A DNA stretch of 64,000 nt from Streptomyces verrucosisporus (GTDB lineage: Bacteria > Actinomycetota > Actinomycetes > Streptomycetales > Streptomycetaceae). The position numbers and the translations under genes were made by a program. Shown here in pieces: positions 26,843 to 36,313 of the stretch (position 1 is its first letter; every line of letters starts with the position of its first letter). The notes below the pieces were generated by a model. That model worked only from the letters and a program-made list of their open reading frames with translations, was not told the origin of the DNA and did no database searches. The stretch spans positions 62,001 through 126,000 of the forward strand of contig NZ_JADEYH010000017.1 in the NCBI RefSeq assembly GCF_017114865.1. The letters are read 5' to 3'.

Positions 26843-27652
26843 TCACACCGCGTACAGCCCGTGGCCGGCGAAGATCCCGCGGGCCTCGGCCACCTGCTCC
26901 GGGGTGGGCACGGGGGTGCCGGCCAGGGGGAAGGTCCTCCCGACGGCCTCCCACTTGGCTGCGCCCAGCTTGTGGAAGGGCAGCACGTCGACGCGGGAGA
27001 CGTTGCCCAGGGAGGCGGCGAAGGCGGCGACGCCCTCGATGTTCTCGGGCCCGTCGGTCAGGCCGGGGACCAGCACGAACCGCACCCACACCTCGTTGCC
27101 CAGCAGCGCCAGGCGGCGGGCGAACGCCACCGTGGGGGCGATCTCGCCGCGGCCCCCGGTGACCTTCCGGTACAGCCCCGGCTCCCAGGACTTGATGTCC
27201 AGCAGCACCAGATCGGTGTCGGCCAGCAGTGCGTCGGACGCGCGGGCGCCGAGGAAGCCGGAGGTGTCCAGGGCGGTGTGCAGGCCGAGTTCGTGCTTGA
27301 AACGGTGCAGCAGTTCTCCGGTGAAGACCGGCTGGAGCAGCGGCTCGCCGCCGCTGAGGGTGGCGCCGCCGCCGGCGGCCCGGATGAAGGCGGTGTACTT
27401 CGCCGCCTCGGCGACGAGCTCGCCGGCGGTGGTGCGGCGGCCGTCGCGCAGCCGCCAGGTGTCGGGGTTGTGGCAGTACAGGCAGGCCAGCGGGCAGCCG
27501 GCGAGGAAGGCGGTGAAGCGGGTGCCGGGACCGTCCACGCCGGTGGACAGGTCCCAGGAGTGCACCGATCCGGTGACCGGGCGGCGGGTGGCCGCCCCGG
27601 CGGGGGTGGCGGCCCCCGCCGGCGCGGTCGCCTGGTAGGTCAGGCGGTTCAT
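26843..27652 (-). CDS. pflA: pyruvate formate-lyase activating enzyme (radical SAM), apparently orphan
   Basis: A 269-residue radical SAM enzyme. The cluster motif CPLACLYC (CxxxCxxC) is near residue 55, followed by HNPDTW, the glycine-rich GGGATLSGGEPLLQ SAM-binding loop (near 97), and LVLLDIKSW. It would install the glycyl radical on pyruvate formate-lyase under anoxia. ATG 27652 overlaps the adhE stop by one base (TGATG), so it is co-transcribed with the damaged adhE. No pflB gene is in the window; a probable trace of its C-terminus is fused to adhE. The gene itself looks intact, but its substrate enzyme is missing here. Confidence 0.9.
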   Translation of the reverse strand: MNRLTYQATAPAGAATPAGAATRRPVTGSVHSWDLSTGVDGPGTRFTAFLAGCPLACLYCHNPDTWRLRDGRRTTAGELVAEAAKYTAFIRAAGGGATLSGGEPLLQPVFTGELLHRFKHELGLHTALDTSGFLGARASDALLADTDLVLLDIKSWEPGLYRKVTGGRGEIAPTVAFARRLALLGNEVWVRFVLVPGLTDGPENIEGVAAFAASLGNVSRVDVLPFHKLGAAKWEAVGRTFPLAGTPVPTPEQVAEARGIFAGHGLYAV

Positions 27653-29547
27653 CACAGCGCTCCGTGGAAGGTGCGGACCGCGATCAGCTTCGCCCTCTCC
27701 CCCAGCGGCGGGAAGGTGAAGGCGCGCTTGCGGATGTCGGAGAACTTCTCCTTGGTGTCGGCGAAGGCGATCTCGGGGTGCTCGTACATCAGCCACATGA
27801 CCTTGGCGGCGTCGATGGGCGAGCCGCCGCCGAGGGCGACGATGGTGTCGGGCTCGAACTCGCGCATCCTCGCGACGCCGCGTTCGACGGTGGCCAGCTC
27901 CGGGTTGGGCTCGATGTCGTCGATGATCTGGAGGTTCACCGGCTCGGTGCGGGAGCGCAGGATGTCCTTGACGCGGGTGAGGTAGCCCAGGCGGTCCATG
28001 TTCTGATCGGTGACGACGGTGACGCGCCGCATACCGCGCATGTCGCCGAGGTAGCGCAGGGAGTGGCGCTCGAAGTAGATCTTCGGCGGGACCTTGAACC
28101 ACTGCATGTTGGTGTTGCGCCGCCCGATGCGCTTGATGTTGAGCAGGTCGACGGCGGTGACGTTGCCGGAGACGGAGTTGTGGCCGTAGGAGCCGCAGCC
28201 CAGGGTCATCGAGGGCGGGAAGGAGTTGTAGACGTCGCCGATGCCGCCGAGGCTGGAGGGCGCGTTGGCGATGATGCGCACGGCCTTGACGCGGCGTCCG
28301 AACTCCTCGGTCAGCACCTCGTCGTCGGCGTGGATCACCGCGCTGTGGCCCAGACCGTCGAACTCGACCATCTTCGCGGCCAGTTCGATGCCCTGCTCGG
28401 TGCTCTGGGCGCGCAGCAGGGCCAGCACCGGGGAGAGCTTCTCGCGGCTGAGCGGCTCGGCGGGGCCGACGCCCGTGATCTCGGTGAGGATGACGGAGGT
28501 GTCCTCGGGGACGGTGAAGCCCGCCTGCTCGGCGATCCAGTGCGGCGGCCGGCCGACGGCGTCGGCGTTGAGCTTCGCCCCGGCGCAGTTGGCGCTCCGG
28601 GCGGTGGTGCCGAACAGTAACTTCTCCAGCTTCTCCTTCTCCTCGGCGGTGGCCGGGTACGCGTGGAGCCTGCGGAACTCCGCGACGGCCCGCTCGTAGA
28701 TCTCGGCGTCCAGGACGGCGGCCTGCTCGGAGGCGCAGATCATGCCGTTGTCGAAGGCCTTGGACAGCACGATGTCGTGCACGGCGCGGGGTACGTCGGC
28801 GGTGCGGTGCACGTAGGCGGGGACGTTGCCCGCGCCGACGCCGAGGGCCGGCTTGCCGCACGAGTAGGCGGCCCGGACCATGGCGTTGCCGCCGGTGGCC
28901 AGGATGGTGGAGACGTCCCCGTGGTTCATCAGCAGGCGGGTGGCCTCCATCGACGGCTCCTCGATCCACTGCACGCAGTGCTCGGGGGCGCCCGCGGCCA
29001 CGGCCGCCTCCCTCACGATCCGGGCCGCCTCGGCGCTGCACCGCTGGGCCGAGGGGTGGAAGGCGAAGACGATCGGGTTGCGGGTCTTGAGCGCGATCAG
29101 CGCCTTGAAGATCGTGGTGGAGGTGGGGTTGGTCACCGGGGTCATGGCGCACACCACGCCGACCGGCTCGGCGATCTCGGTGATCCCGTTCAGCTCGTCG
29201 CGGCGGACGACGCCGACCGTCTTCAGCCCCTGCATCGAGTGGGTGACGTGCTCGCAGGCGAAGAGGTTCTTCATCGCCTTGTCCTCGAACACGCCCCGGC
29301 CGGTCTCGGCGACGGCCTGCTCGGCCAGTTCGCAGTGGTTCGCCAGGGCTGCCAGGGAGGCCTTCCGCACGATGTGGTCGACCTGCTCCTGGGTGAAGGA
29401 GCCTTACTCGTCAAGGGACTTGACGGCGTGTGCGACCAGGGTGTCGACGGTGTGCCGGACGGTCTCGGCGTGCTCACCGCTCCCGGTGCGCCCGGCGTCC
29501 GCCGGCGCGGCGGGACGGGCTGCGGGACGTGCGGTGGCTTCTGCCAT
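27652..29547 (-). pseudogene. adhE: decayed adhE (acetaldehyde/alcohol dehydrogenase) with premature stop and lost C-terminal half
   Basis: Full AdhE makes acetaldehyde from acetyl-CoA and reduces it to ethanol, in about 880 residues. Here ATG 29547 (AGGTGAT ribosome-binding site) opens a normal N-terminus, but codon 48 is TAA (29404-29406), in phase, where relatives have a residue such as Tyr between LDE and the FTQEQVDHIV block. After it the frame continues through a complete aldehyde dehydrogenase domain (NGMICASEQA surrounds the catalytic Cys) into the first part of the iron alcohol dehydrogenase domain (ALGGGSPIDAAKVMW). It ends abruptly with KLIAVRTFHGAL where KLIAxPTTSGTGSE is expected. 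All iron ligands are lost. Restart at GTG 29370 could still yield a 572-residue aldehyde dehydrogenase part. Confidence 0.85.
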
Positions 29548-29700
29548 GGGGATCACCTCTGTGCGGGGGGCCTCGGTGACTCCATTGCACGCCGCCCGGG
29601 GCACCCGGCGCAGTCGCCGAAGGGGCCCCGCCCCGCGGCCGAAGGTCCCGCCCCGGACGGGGGTGCGGGCCGAAGGTCCCGGTACCGGCCGGTAAGGCGC

Positions 29701-30753
29701 TCACCTGCGCGTATGGCGCCCCATCTGGTGCGCCCGGGGCGGGTCTGCGCCCCGTACCGCGCAGGTGGCGGCGGCTACGGCGGCGCCGGTGGCGAGGGCC
29801 TGTTCCAGGACGTTCGAGGCCAGCCCTTCCAGGCGCCCACCGAGGGCCCCGGCGGTGTGGAGGGAGTGCAGCAGGCCGCCCATGAAGGCGTCGCCCGCGC
29901 CGACGGTGTCCACCACGGCGGTGGGCTCGGCCGGCACCCTCAGCCGTACGCGCTCCGCGCCGCCCGCGCCCTCCAGCGAGGCGTACGCTCCCTCCGCTCC
30001 GAGCGTGACGACGACCAGGGCCGCGCCGTGGCCGTGGAGGACCGCGGCGGCCTCCTCCACCCCGGTGCCGGGCAGGAGGTGGCCGAGGTCGTCGTCCGAC
30101 AGCCGCAGGATGTCGGCCGCGGCGCACCAGCGCGGCAGCCGTTCGCGGCAGACGTCCGGTTCCACCAGCAGCGGCCGGACGTTGGGGTCGATGGAGACGG
30201 TGGCCCGCCCGCGCACCCTTGCCAGCAGCCGTTCCACCGCCTCCCCGCCCGGCGGCCGCACCAGTGCCAGCGATCCGGTGTGCAGGCAGGCCGCGGGGCC
30301 GGACACGGCCCGCTCCAGCTCACCGTCCGTCCACTGCCAGTCGGCGGTGCCCTCGGCGTGGAAGGAGTACTCGGCGCGGCCGTCGGCGTCGACGTCGGCG
30401 ACGGCCAGGGTGCTGGGCTCGGCCGCCTCGACCGCGGCGGCCAGGTCCACGCCGGAGGCGGTCAGGTGCTCGCGGAAGAGGCGGCCGAAGACGTCCCGCG
30501 ACAGCCTGCCCAGGAAACGGGTGGGGGTGCCGAGCCGGGCGAGGGCCACTGCGGTGTTGGCCGGTCCGCCGCCGGGCAGGACCTCCAGCCCGATCGAGGA
30601 GGCGGAGGGGCGCTCACGGCCGCCGGGCGCCGGGACGGTGAAGGCGTCGGCGACGCACTCACCGAGCACGGCGACGGGAGGGGCAGCGGGGCCGGGGGCG
30701 CGTCCGGGGCGTCCTCCGGTCGCCGGCACGGGTGTGGGCATGGGTGTGGGCAT
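29701..30753 (-). CDS. PfkB-family carbohydrate kinase (fructokinase-like)
   Basis: A 350-residue ribokinase/PfkB-fold kinase. An N-terminal GG motif (LPGGGPANTAVALARLG, residues about 59-75) closes over the sugar; the C-terminal signature DTVGAGDAFMGGLL (about 286-299) holds the catalytic Asp and anion hole. SIDPNVRP is typical of fructokinases. It phosphorylates a sugar or nucleoside with ATP; no neighbour indicates which. Start is uncertain: ATG 30753 gives an odd Met-Pro-Thr-Pro repeated N-terminus, ATG 30741 is four codons later. It is divergent from the GNAT gene at 30842. Confidence 0.87.
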   Translation of the reverse strand: MPTPMPTPVPATGGRPGRAPGPAAPPVAVLGECVADAFTVPAPGGRERPSASSIGLEVLPGGGPANTAVALARLGTPTRFLGRLSRDVFGRLFREHLTASGVDLAAAVEAAEPSTLAVADVDADGRAEYSFHAEGTADWQWTDGELERAVSGPAACLHTGSLALVRPPGGEAVERLLARVRGRATVSIDPNVRPLLVEPDVCRERLPRWCAAADILRLSDDDLGHLLPGTGVEEAAAVLHGHGAALVVVTLGAEGAYASLEGAGGAERVRLRVPAEPTAVVDTVGAGDAFMGGLLHSLHTAGALGGRLEGLASNVLEQALATGAAVAAATCAVRGADPPRAHQMGRHTRR

Positions 30754-30841
30754 GGGGGCATTCTGGTACGCGCCGCCGGCCGGGAGGCGGTCCGCGGGGC
30801 CGCTTCCCGGACGCCTGCGGCGGCGTGCTTCACTGCCCCGC

Positions 30842-31420
30842 ATGAGCACCACCGTCGCCGTCACCACCTGGTCGCTGGAGCAGACCTCTCCCTCCGACCT
30901 CTCCCCCGCCCACGTTCCGGACAGCGGGTCCGGCATCCGGATTGCGCGGGCGGAGGTACCCAGCCCGGAGTTCAGCCGCTTCCTCTACACCGCCGTCGGC
31001 GGGGACGTCACCTGGACGGACCGGCTGGGGTGGACGTACGCGCGGTGGCGGGAGTTCCTGGAGCGGCCCGGCGTGGAGACGTGGGTGGCGTACGACCGCG
31101 GGACCCCGGCCGGGTACATCGAACTGGAGGCACAGTCCGGGGGGACGGTGGAGATCACCTACTTCGGCCTGATCGCCGCCTTCCGCGGCCGGCGCATCGG
31201 CGGGCACCTGCTGTCGTACGGGACCGCGCGCGCCTGGGACCTGGCGGAGCGCTGGCCGGGACGGGAGCCCACCCGGCGGGTGTGGGTGCACACCTGCAGC
31301 AAGGACGGCCCCCACGCGCTGGCGAACTACCGGCGGCGGGGCTTCCGCCTCTTCGACACCAGGACGGAGGACGAACCGGACGTTTCCGCCCCGGGCCCCT
31401 GGCCGGGGGCGGGGCTCTGA
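30842..31420 (+). CDS. GNAT-family N-acetyltransferase
   Basis: A 192-residue acetyltransferase. It shows the GNAT beta4-alpha3 core: VEITYFGLIAAFRGRRIGGHLL is the acetyl-CoA binding loop (R-G-x-x-G/A pattern) at about residues 99-120, followed by HALANYRRRGFRLFDTR. The substrate is unknown. The ATG start at 30842 is clear; the short upstream space shared with the PfkB gene (about 88 bp) must hold both promoters. There is no signal peptide, so it acts in the cytoplasm. Confidence 0.82.
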   Translation: MSTTVAVTTWSLEQTSPSDLSPAHVPDSGSGIRIARAEVPSPEFSRFLYTAVGGDVTWTDRLGWTYARWREFLERPGVETWVAYDRGTPAGYIELEAQSGGTVEITYFGLIAAFRGRRIGGHLLSYGTARAWDLAERWPGREPTRRVWVHTCSKDGPHALANYRRRGFRLFDTRTEDEPDVSAPGPWPGAGL

Positions 31421-31781
31421 CCTCCGCCCGGGACCCCTCGGTCCCGGACCCGACGCCATCTCGTCTCGCGGATCGGGACACCTTTGTCCGGACTGTGGAT
31501 AGCGGTGGACTGCCGCGAGATGCTCATGCCACGCTTCTGCCATGTCTCGAGCTGGAATTGCCTTGGTGAGTCGGCGGCACGTCGACCTCGGCCGCATGTC
31601 CAGCGCCATCTGTCCGGCGGGCTGACAGTCCCAGCACCACCGCACATCCGCCGCCCCCGTCGTCGCGGGCAGGCGCCCCCGATTCCCGCTTCCCGTCCGG
31701 GTTCGCGCACTTCAGCGCGCCCGGGCGGACCCGGTCCGCTTCCCGCGCAGCCGAGTCCAGCAGAAGGACGAACACACCGCC
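31421..31781. other. 5' region of the sulfur operon
   Basis: A 361-bp stretch ahead of the sulfite reductase gene. It contains the 27-residue leader peptide (31542-31625) and, after it, about 155 bp that should hold attenuator structures and the ribosome-binding site AGAAGGA (31760-31766). The promoter is probably between 31450 and 31540, but I cannot place hexamers. Confidence 0.55.
31542..31625 (+). CDS. sulfur-operon leader peptide (27 residues)
   Basis: A 27-codon frame whose product carries the pattern of the putative leader peptides found ahead of sulfur-metabolism operons in Streptomyces: RRHVDL, then R, then SSAIC near the end. The single Cys is coded by TGT, a rare codon in this genome, four codons before the stop. 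Ribosome stalling at that codon when cysteinyl-tRNA is scarce would be a natural attenuation switch for the reductase operon starting 156 bp downstream. The motif is known; the mechanism here is inference. Confidence 0.85.
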   Translation: MSRAGIALVSRRHVDLGRMSSAICPAG

Positions 31782-33475
<1,694 letters not shown>

Positions 33476-33479
<4 letters not shown>

Positions 33480-33571
33480 GCGACGCACACGCGGCCACCA
33501 CCCCGCGGACGACCACGAAACCGGCACACGATCGCCGCGTGGGCGGAGAAGCGAACGAGGAGGCACCGTGA
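33476..33571 (+). CDS. micro-ORF 1 of tandem triplicate (31 residues)
   Basis: A 31-codon frame starting GTG at 33476 on the sulfite reductase stop (GTGA overlap) and ending on the start of the next copy. The product begins MSDAHAATTPR and ends GGEANEEAP: small, hydrophilic, with no Cys or hydrophobic helix. I know no family. The unit of DNA (33476-33567) is repeated at 33568-33659 with only two base changes. Its own tail supplies GAGGAGG, the ribosome-binding site for the next frame. It may be a real coupled micro-protein or a duplicated translational-coupling spacer. Confidence 0.5.
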
Positions 33572-33663
33572 GCGACGCACACGCGGCCACCACCCTGCGG
33601 ACGACCACGAAACCGGCACACGATCGCCGCGTAGGCGGAGAAGCGAACGAGGAGGCACCGTGA
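33568..33663 (+). CDS. micro-ORF 2 of tandem triplicate (31 residues)
   Basis: Near-copy of micro-ORF 1: one substitution changes Pro-10 to Leu and the other is silent. GTG 33568 overlaps the preceding stop, and its own stop overlaps the start of the third copy. The frame is open in every copy, which either reflects very recent duplication or selection for coding. Confidence 0.5.
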   Translation: MSDAHAATTLRTTTKPAHDRRVGGEANEEAP

Positions 33664-33752
33664 GCGACGCACACGCGGCCACCACCCCGCACCTCACCGC
33701 CAACCCGCACCTTCGCCGCGTGGACGGAGAAGCGAACGAGGAGGCACCGTGA
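33660..33752 (+). CDS. micro-ORF 3 of tandem triplicate (30 residues)
   Basis: The diverged third copy: begins MSDAHAATTPH and ends DGEANEEAP, with a different central third. It overlaps the GTG of the zinc-ribbon gene at 33749 by four bases. The central region changes while both ends (start context and ribosome-binding site) are kept, as expected if signals rather than peptide are under selection. Confidence 0.5.
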   Translation: MSDAHAATTPHLTANPHLRRVDGEANEEAP

Positions 33753-33934
33753 GCGAGCGAGCCGCCCCGTTCTACTGCCCGTACTGCGGGGACGAGGACC
33801 TGCGGCCGTCCGAGGACGGCCACGGCGCGTGGGAGTGCGCCTCCTGCAACCGCGCCTTCAGGCTCTCGTTCCTCGGACTGCTGGCCGACGGCCTGCGGCG
33901 GTCCGGTTCCACCGAGGGAGACAGCACACGATGA
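33749..33934 (+). CDS. small zinc-ribbon protein of the sulfur operon
   Basis: A 61-residue protein with a four-Cys zinc ribbon (FYCPYCGDEDLRP and WECASCNRAFRL, residues 9-36) and a hydrophobic helix (about 36-47). It resembles the small hypothetical protein that sits between sulfite reductase and cysH in other Streptomyces. A role in delivering sulfide or electrons, or in assembling the reductase, is possible but unproven. The GTG start at 33749 follows GAGGAGG; the stop overlaps the cysH ATG (ATGA). Confidence 0.8.
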   Translation: MSERAAPFYCPYCGDEDLRPSEDGHGAWECASCNRAFRLSFLGLLADGLRRSGSTEGDSTR

Positions 33935-34653
33935 ATGCCGCCGAGGACCGTTACGACCTGCGGGCGGACGCCGGCGAGCTGCGCCGGCTCGCCGAGAAGG
34001 CGGGCCGCGAGCTGGAGGAGGCCCCGGCGCTGGAGATCCTGCGCTGGGCGGCCGGCACCTTCGGCCCCCGCTTCTGCGTGACCTCCTCGATGGAGGACGC
34101 CGTCGTCGCGCACCTGGCCTCGCGCGTGGCGCCCGGTGTGGACGTGGTGTTCCTCGACACCGGCTACCACTTCCCGGAGACCATCGGCACCCGGGACGCG
34201 GTCGCGGAGGTGATGGACGTCAACGTCGTCACGCTCACCCCGCGGCAGACCGTGGCCGAGCAGGACGCCGAGTACGGGCCGCGCCTGCACGACCGCGACC
34301 CCGACCTGTGCTGCGCGCTGCGCAAGGTCGGGCCGCTTGAGGAGGGCCTGCGCGGGTACGACGCCTGGGCCACCGGGCTGCGCCGCGACGAGTCCCCGAC
34401 CAGGGCGGGGACGCCGGTCGTCGGCTGGGACGAGAGGCGGGGCAAGGTCAAGGTCTCGCCCATCGCACGCTGGACGCAGGACGACGTGGACGCCTACGTT
34501 GCCGAGCACGGCGTCCTCACCAACCCTCTGCTGATGGACGGTTACCCCTCCATCGGGTGCGCGCCCTGCACTCGGCGGGTGCTGGAGGGCGAGGACGCCC
34601 GTTCCGGCCGCTGGGCCGGACGCGGCAAGACCGAGTGCGGACTGCATGGCTGA
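33931..34653 (+). CDS. cysH: adenylyl-sulfate (APS) reductase
   Basis: Reduces adenosine 5'-phosphosulfate to sulfite using thioredoxin. The 240-residue PP-loop protein has TSSMEDAVVAHL (substrate loop, about residue 50), the paired cluster cysteines in DLCCALRKV and IGCAPCTRRV that bind a [4Fe-4S] cluster, and the catalytic Cys in the C-terminal ECGLHG. The cluster cysteines mark it as an APS rather than PAPS reductase, as is usual in actinobacteria. ATG 33931 overlaps the previous stop. It is followed 47 bp later by cysC. Confidence 0.95.
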   Translation: MNAAEDRYDLRADAGELRRLAEKAGRELEEAPALEILRWAAGTFGPRFCVTSSMEDAVVAHLASRVAPGVDVVFLDTGYHFPETIGTRDAVAEVMDVNVVTLTPRQTVAEQDAEYGPRLHDRDPDLCCALRKVGPLEEGLRGYDAWATGLRRDESPTRAGTPVVGWDERRGKVKVSPIARWTQDDVDAYVAEHGVLTNPLLMDGYPSIGCAPCTRRVLEGEDARSGRWAGRGKTECGLHG

Positions 34654-34700
34654 TGGCGAACCCGAAGGCCGTAGGGGCCCAGACAGTTGAGGAGCGTCAG

Positions 34701-35309
34701 ATGAGCGGGGCGACCGCCTCCGTCACGGACAGAACCGGCAGTACCGGCAGTACCACCGGCACCGGCACCGGCACCGGCACCGGAGCCACGATCTGGCTCA
34801 CCGGCCTGCCGAGCGCCGGCAAGACCACGATCGCCCACGCGCTGGCGGCGCGGCTGCGCGGCGAGGGCCACCGGGTGGAGGTGCTGGACGGCGACGAGAT
34901 CAGGGAGTTCCTCTCCGCCGGCCTGGGATTCTCCCGCGAGGACCGCCACACCAATGTGCAGCGGATCGGCTTCGTCGCCGAACTGCTGGCCTCCAACGGC
35001 GTCAAGGCCCTGGTCCCGGTGATCGCGCCGTACGCCGACAGCCGCGAGGCGGTGCGCGGGCGCCACCGGGCGGAGGGCACGGCGTATCTGGAGGTGCACG
35101 TGGCCACCCCGGTGGAGGTGTGCTCCGAGCGCGATGTGAAGGGCCTGTACGCCAAGCAGGCCGCCGGAGAGCTGTCCGGGCTGACCGGTGTGGACGACCC
35201 GTACGAGGCGCCGGCCGATCCGGACCTGCGGATCGAGGCGCACACCGAGCCGGTGGACGACTCCGCCGCCCGGCTGTACGCACTGCTCGCCGAGAGGGGA
35301 CTGGCGTGA
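34701..35309 (+). CDS. cysC: adenylyl-sulfate kinase
   Basis: Phosphorylates APS to PAPS, the sulfuryl donor for sulfotransferases. The P-loop is GLPSAGKTT (about residues 35-43), followed by DGDEIREFL and the APS-site region FSREDRHTNVQRIGFVAE. 202 residues. The N-terminus before the P-loop is a Thr-Gly tandem tract coded by a GGCACC hexamer array (34757-34787), not part of the conserved fold. ATG 34701 has TGAGGAG upstream. Because CysH here uses APS, the kinase is not needed for cysteine; it probably serves sulfation. Confidence 0.95.
   Translation: MSGATASVTDRTGSTGSTTGTGTGTGTGATIWLTGLPSAGKTTIAHALAARLRGEGHRVEVLDGDEIREFLSAGLGFSREDRHTNVQRIGFVAELLASNGVKALVPVIAPYADSREAVRGRHRAEGTAYLEVHVATPVEVCSERDVKGLYAKQAAGELSGLTGVDDPYEAPADPDLRIEAHTEPVDDSAARLYALLAERGLA
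34733..34787. repeat. tandem hexamer/12-mer tract in cysC
   Basis: ACCGGCAGT units followed by four or so GGCACC hexamers encode a Thr-Gly/Ser-Gly tract in the N-terminal tail of CysC. This is length-variable sequence by nature; the frame is safe because units are multiples of three. Confidence 0.75.
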
Positions 35310-36310
35310 CGACCTCGACCGAACCGACCACCGGGCCCGCGCCGGACAGTACCGCCGACTCCGCCGGCGCCACCGGCACGGCCGCCGGCGCGGCTCCCGG
35401 CACCTCCGGCACGGCGTTCGCGCTGAGCCATCTGGACACCCTGGAGTCGGAGGCCGTGCACATCTTCCGCGAGGTGGCGGGCGAGTTCGAGCGGCCGGTG
35501 ATCCTGTTCTCCGGCGGCAAGGACTCCATCGTGATGCTCCACCTGGCGCTGAAGGCGTTCGCCCCGGCCCCGGTGCCCTTCGCGCTGCTGCACGTGGACA
35601 CCGGCCACAACTTCCCCGAGGTCCTCGACTACCGCGACCGGGTGGTGGCCGAGCACCGGCTGCGCCTGCACGTCGCCTCCGTGCAGGAGTTCATCGACCG
35701 CGGCGAGCTGCGCGAGCGCCCGGACGGCACCCGCAACCCGCTGCAGACCGTGCCCCTGCTGCACGCCATCGAGACGGGCCGCTTCGACGCGGTGTTCGGC
35801 GGCGGGCGGCGGGACGAGGAGAAGGCCCGCGCCAAGGAGCGGGTGTTCTCCCTGCGCGACGAGTTCGGCGGCTGGGACCCGCGCCGCCAGCGTCCGGAGC
35901 TGTGGCAGCTCTACAACGGCCGCCACGCGCCGGGCGAGCATGTGCGCGTCTTCCCGCTGTCCAACTGGACCGAGCTGGACGTGTGGCAGTACATCGGGCG
36001 GGAGAAGATCGAGCTGCCCGCCATCTACTACGCCCACACCCGCGAGGTCTTCAAGCGCGACGGCATGTGGCTGGCGCCGGGCGAGTGGGGCGGCCCGAAG
36101 GACGGCGAGACGGTCCAGGAGCGCCGGGTGCGCTACCGCACCGTCGGCGACATGTCCTGTACCGGGGCGGTGGACTCCGACGCCGCCACCATCGAGCAGG
36201 TCGTAGCCGAGATCGCCGCCTCCCGGCTGACCGAGCGGGGCGCGACCCGGGCCGACGACAAGCTGTCGGAGGCCGCCATGGAGGACCGCAAGCGCGAAGG
36301 GTACTTCTGA
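35306..36310 (+). CDS. cysD: sulfate adenylyltransferase, small subunit
   Basis: Forms APS from ATP and sulfate together with CysN. The 334-residue PP-loop protein has VILFSGGKDSIVMLHLALKA (ATP loop SGGKDS near residue 70), HVDTGHNFPEVLDYRD, FGGGRRDEEKARAKER and the C-terminal KLSEAAMEDRKREGYF. The GTG at 35306 overlaps the cysC stop (GTGA) and gives a 35-residue Ala/Thr/Gly-rich tail before the conserved LSHLDTLESEAVHIFRE; such tails are common in Streptomyces. Confidence 0.95.
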   Translation: MTTSTEPTTGPAPDSTADSAGATGTAAGAAPGTSGTAFALSHLDTLESEAVHIFREVAGEFERPVILFSGGKDSIVMLHLALKAFAPAPVPFALLHVDTGHNFPEVLDYRDRVVAEHRLRLHVASVQEFIDRGELRERPDGTRNPLQTVPLLHAIETGRFDAVFGGGRRDEEKARAKERVFSLRDEFGGWDPRRQRPELWQLYNGRHAPGEHVRVFPLSNWTELDVWQYIGREKIELPAIYYAHTREVFKRDGMWLAPGEWGGPKDGETVQERRVRYRTVGDMSCTGAVDSDAATIEQVVAEIAASRLTERGATRADDKLSEAAMEDRKREGYF

Positions 36311-36313
36311 CCG

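Noticed and set aside
27652..29370. a naturally short, single-domain aldehyde dehydrogenase gene starting at GTG 29370
   Set aside because: The frame begins inside a conserved block, lacks a ribosome-binding site, and ends part-way through the second domain; decay of a full adhE explains the data better, although a restart product is possible.
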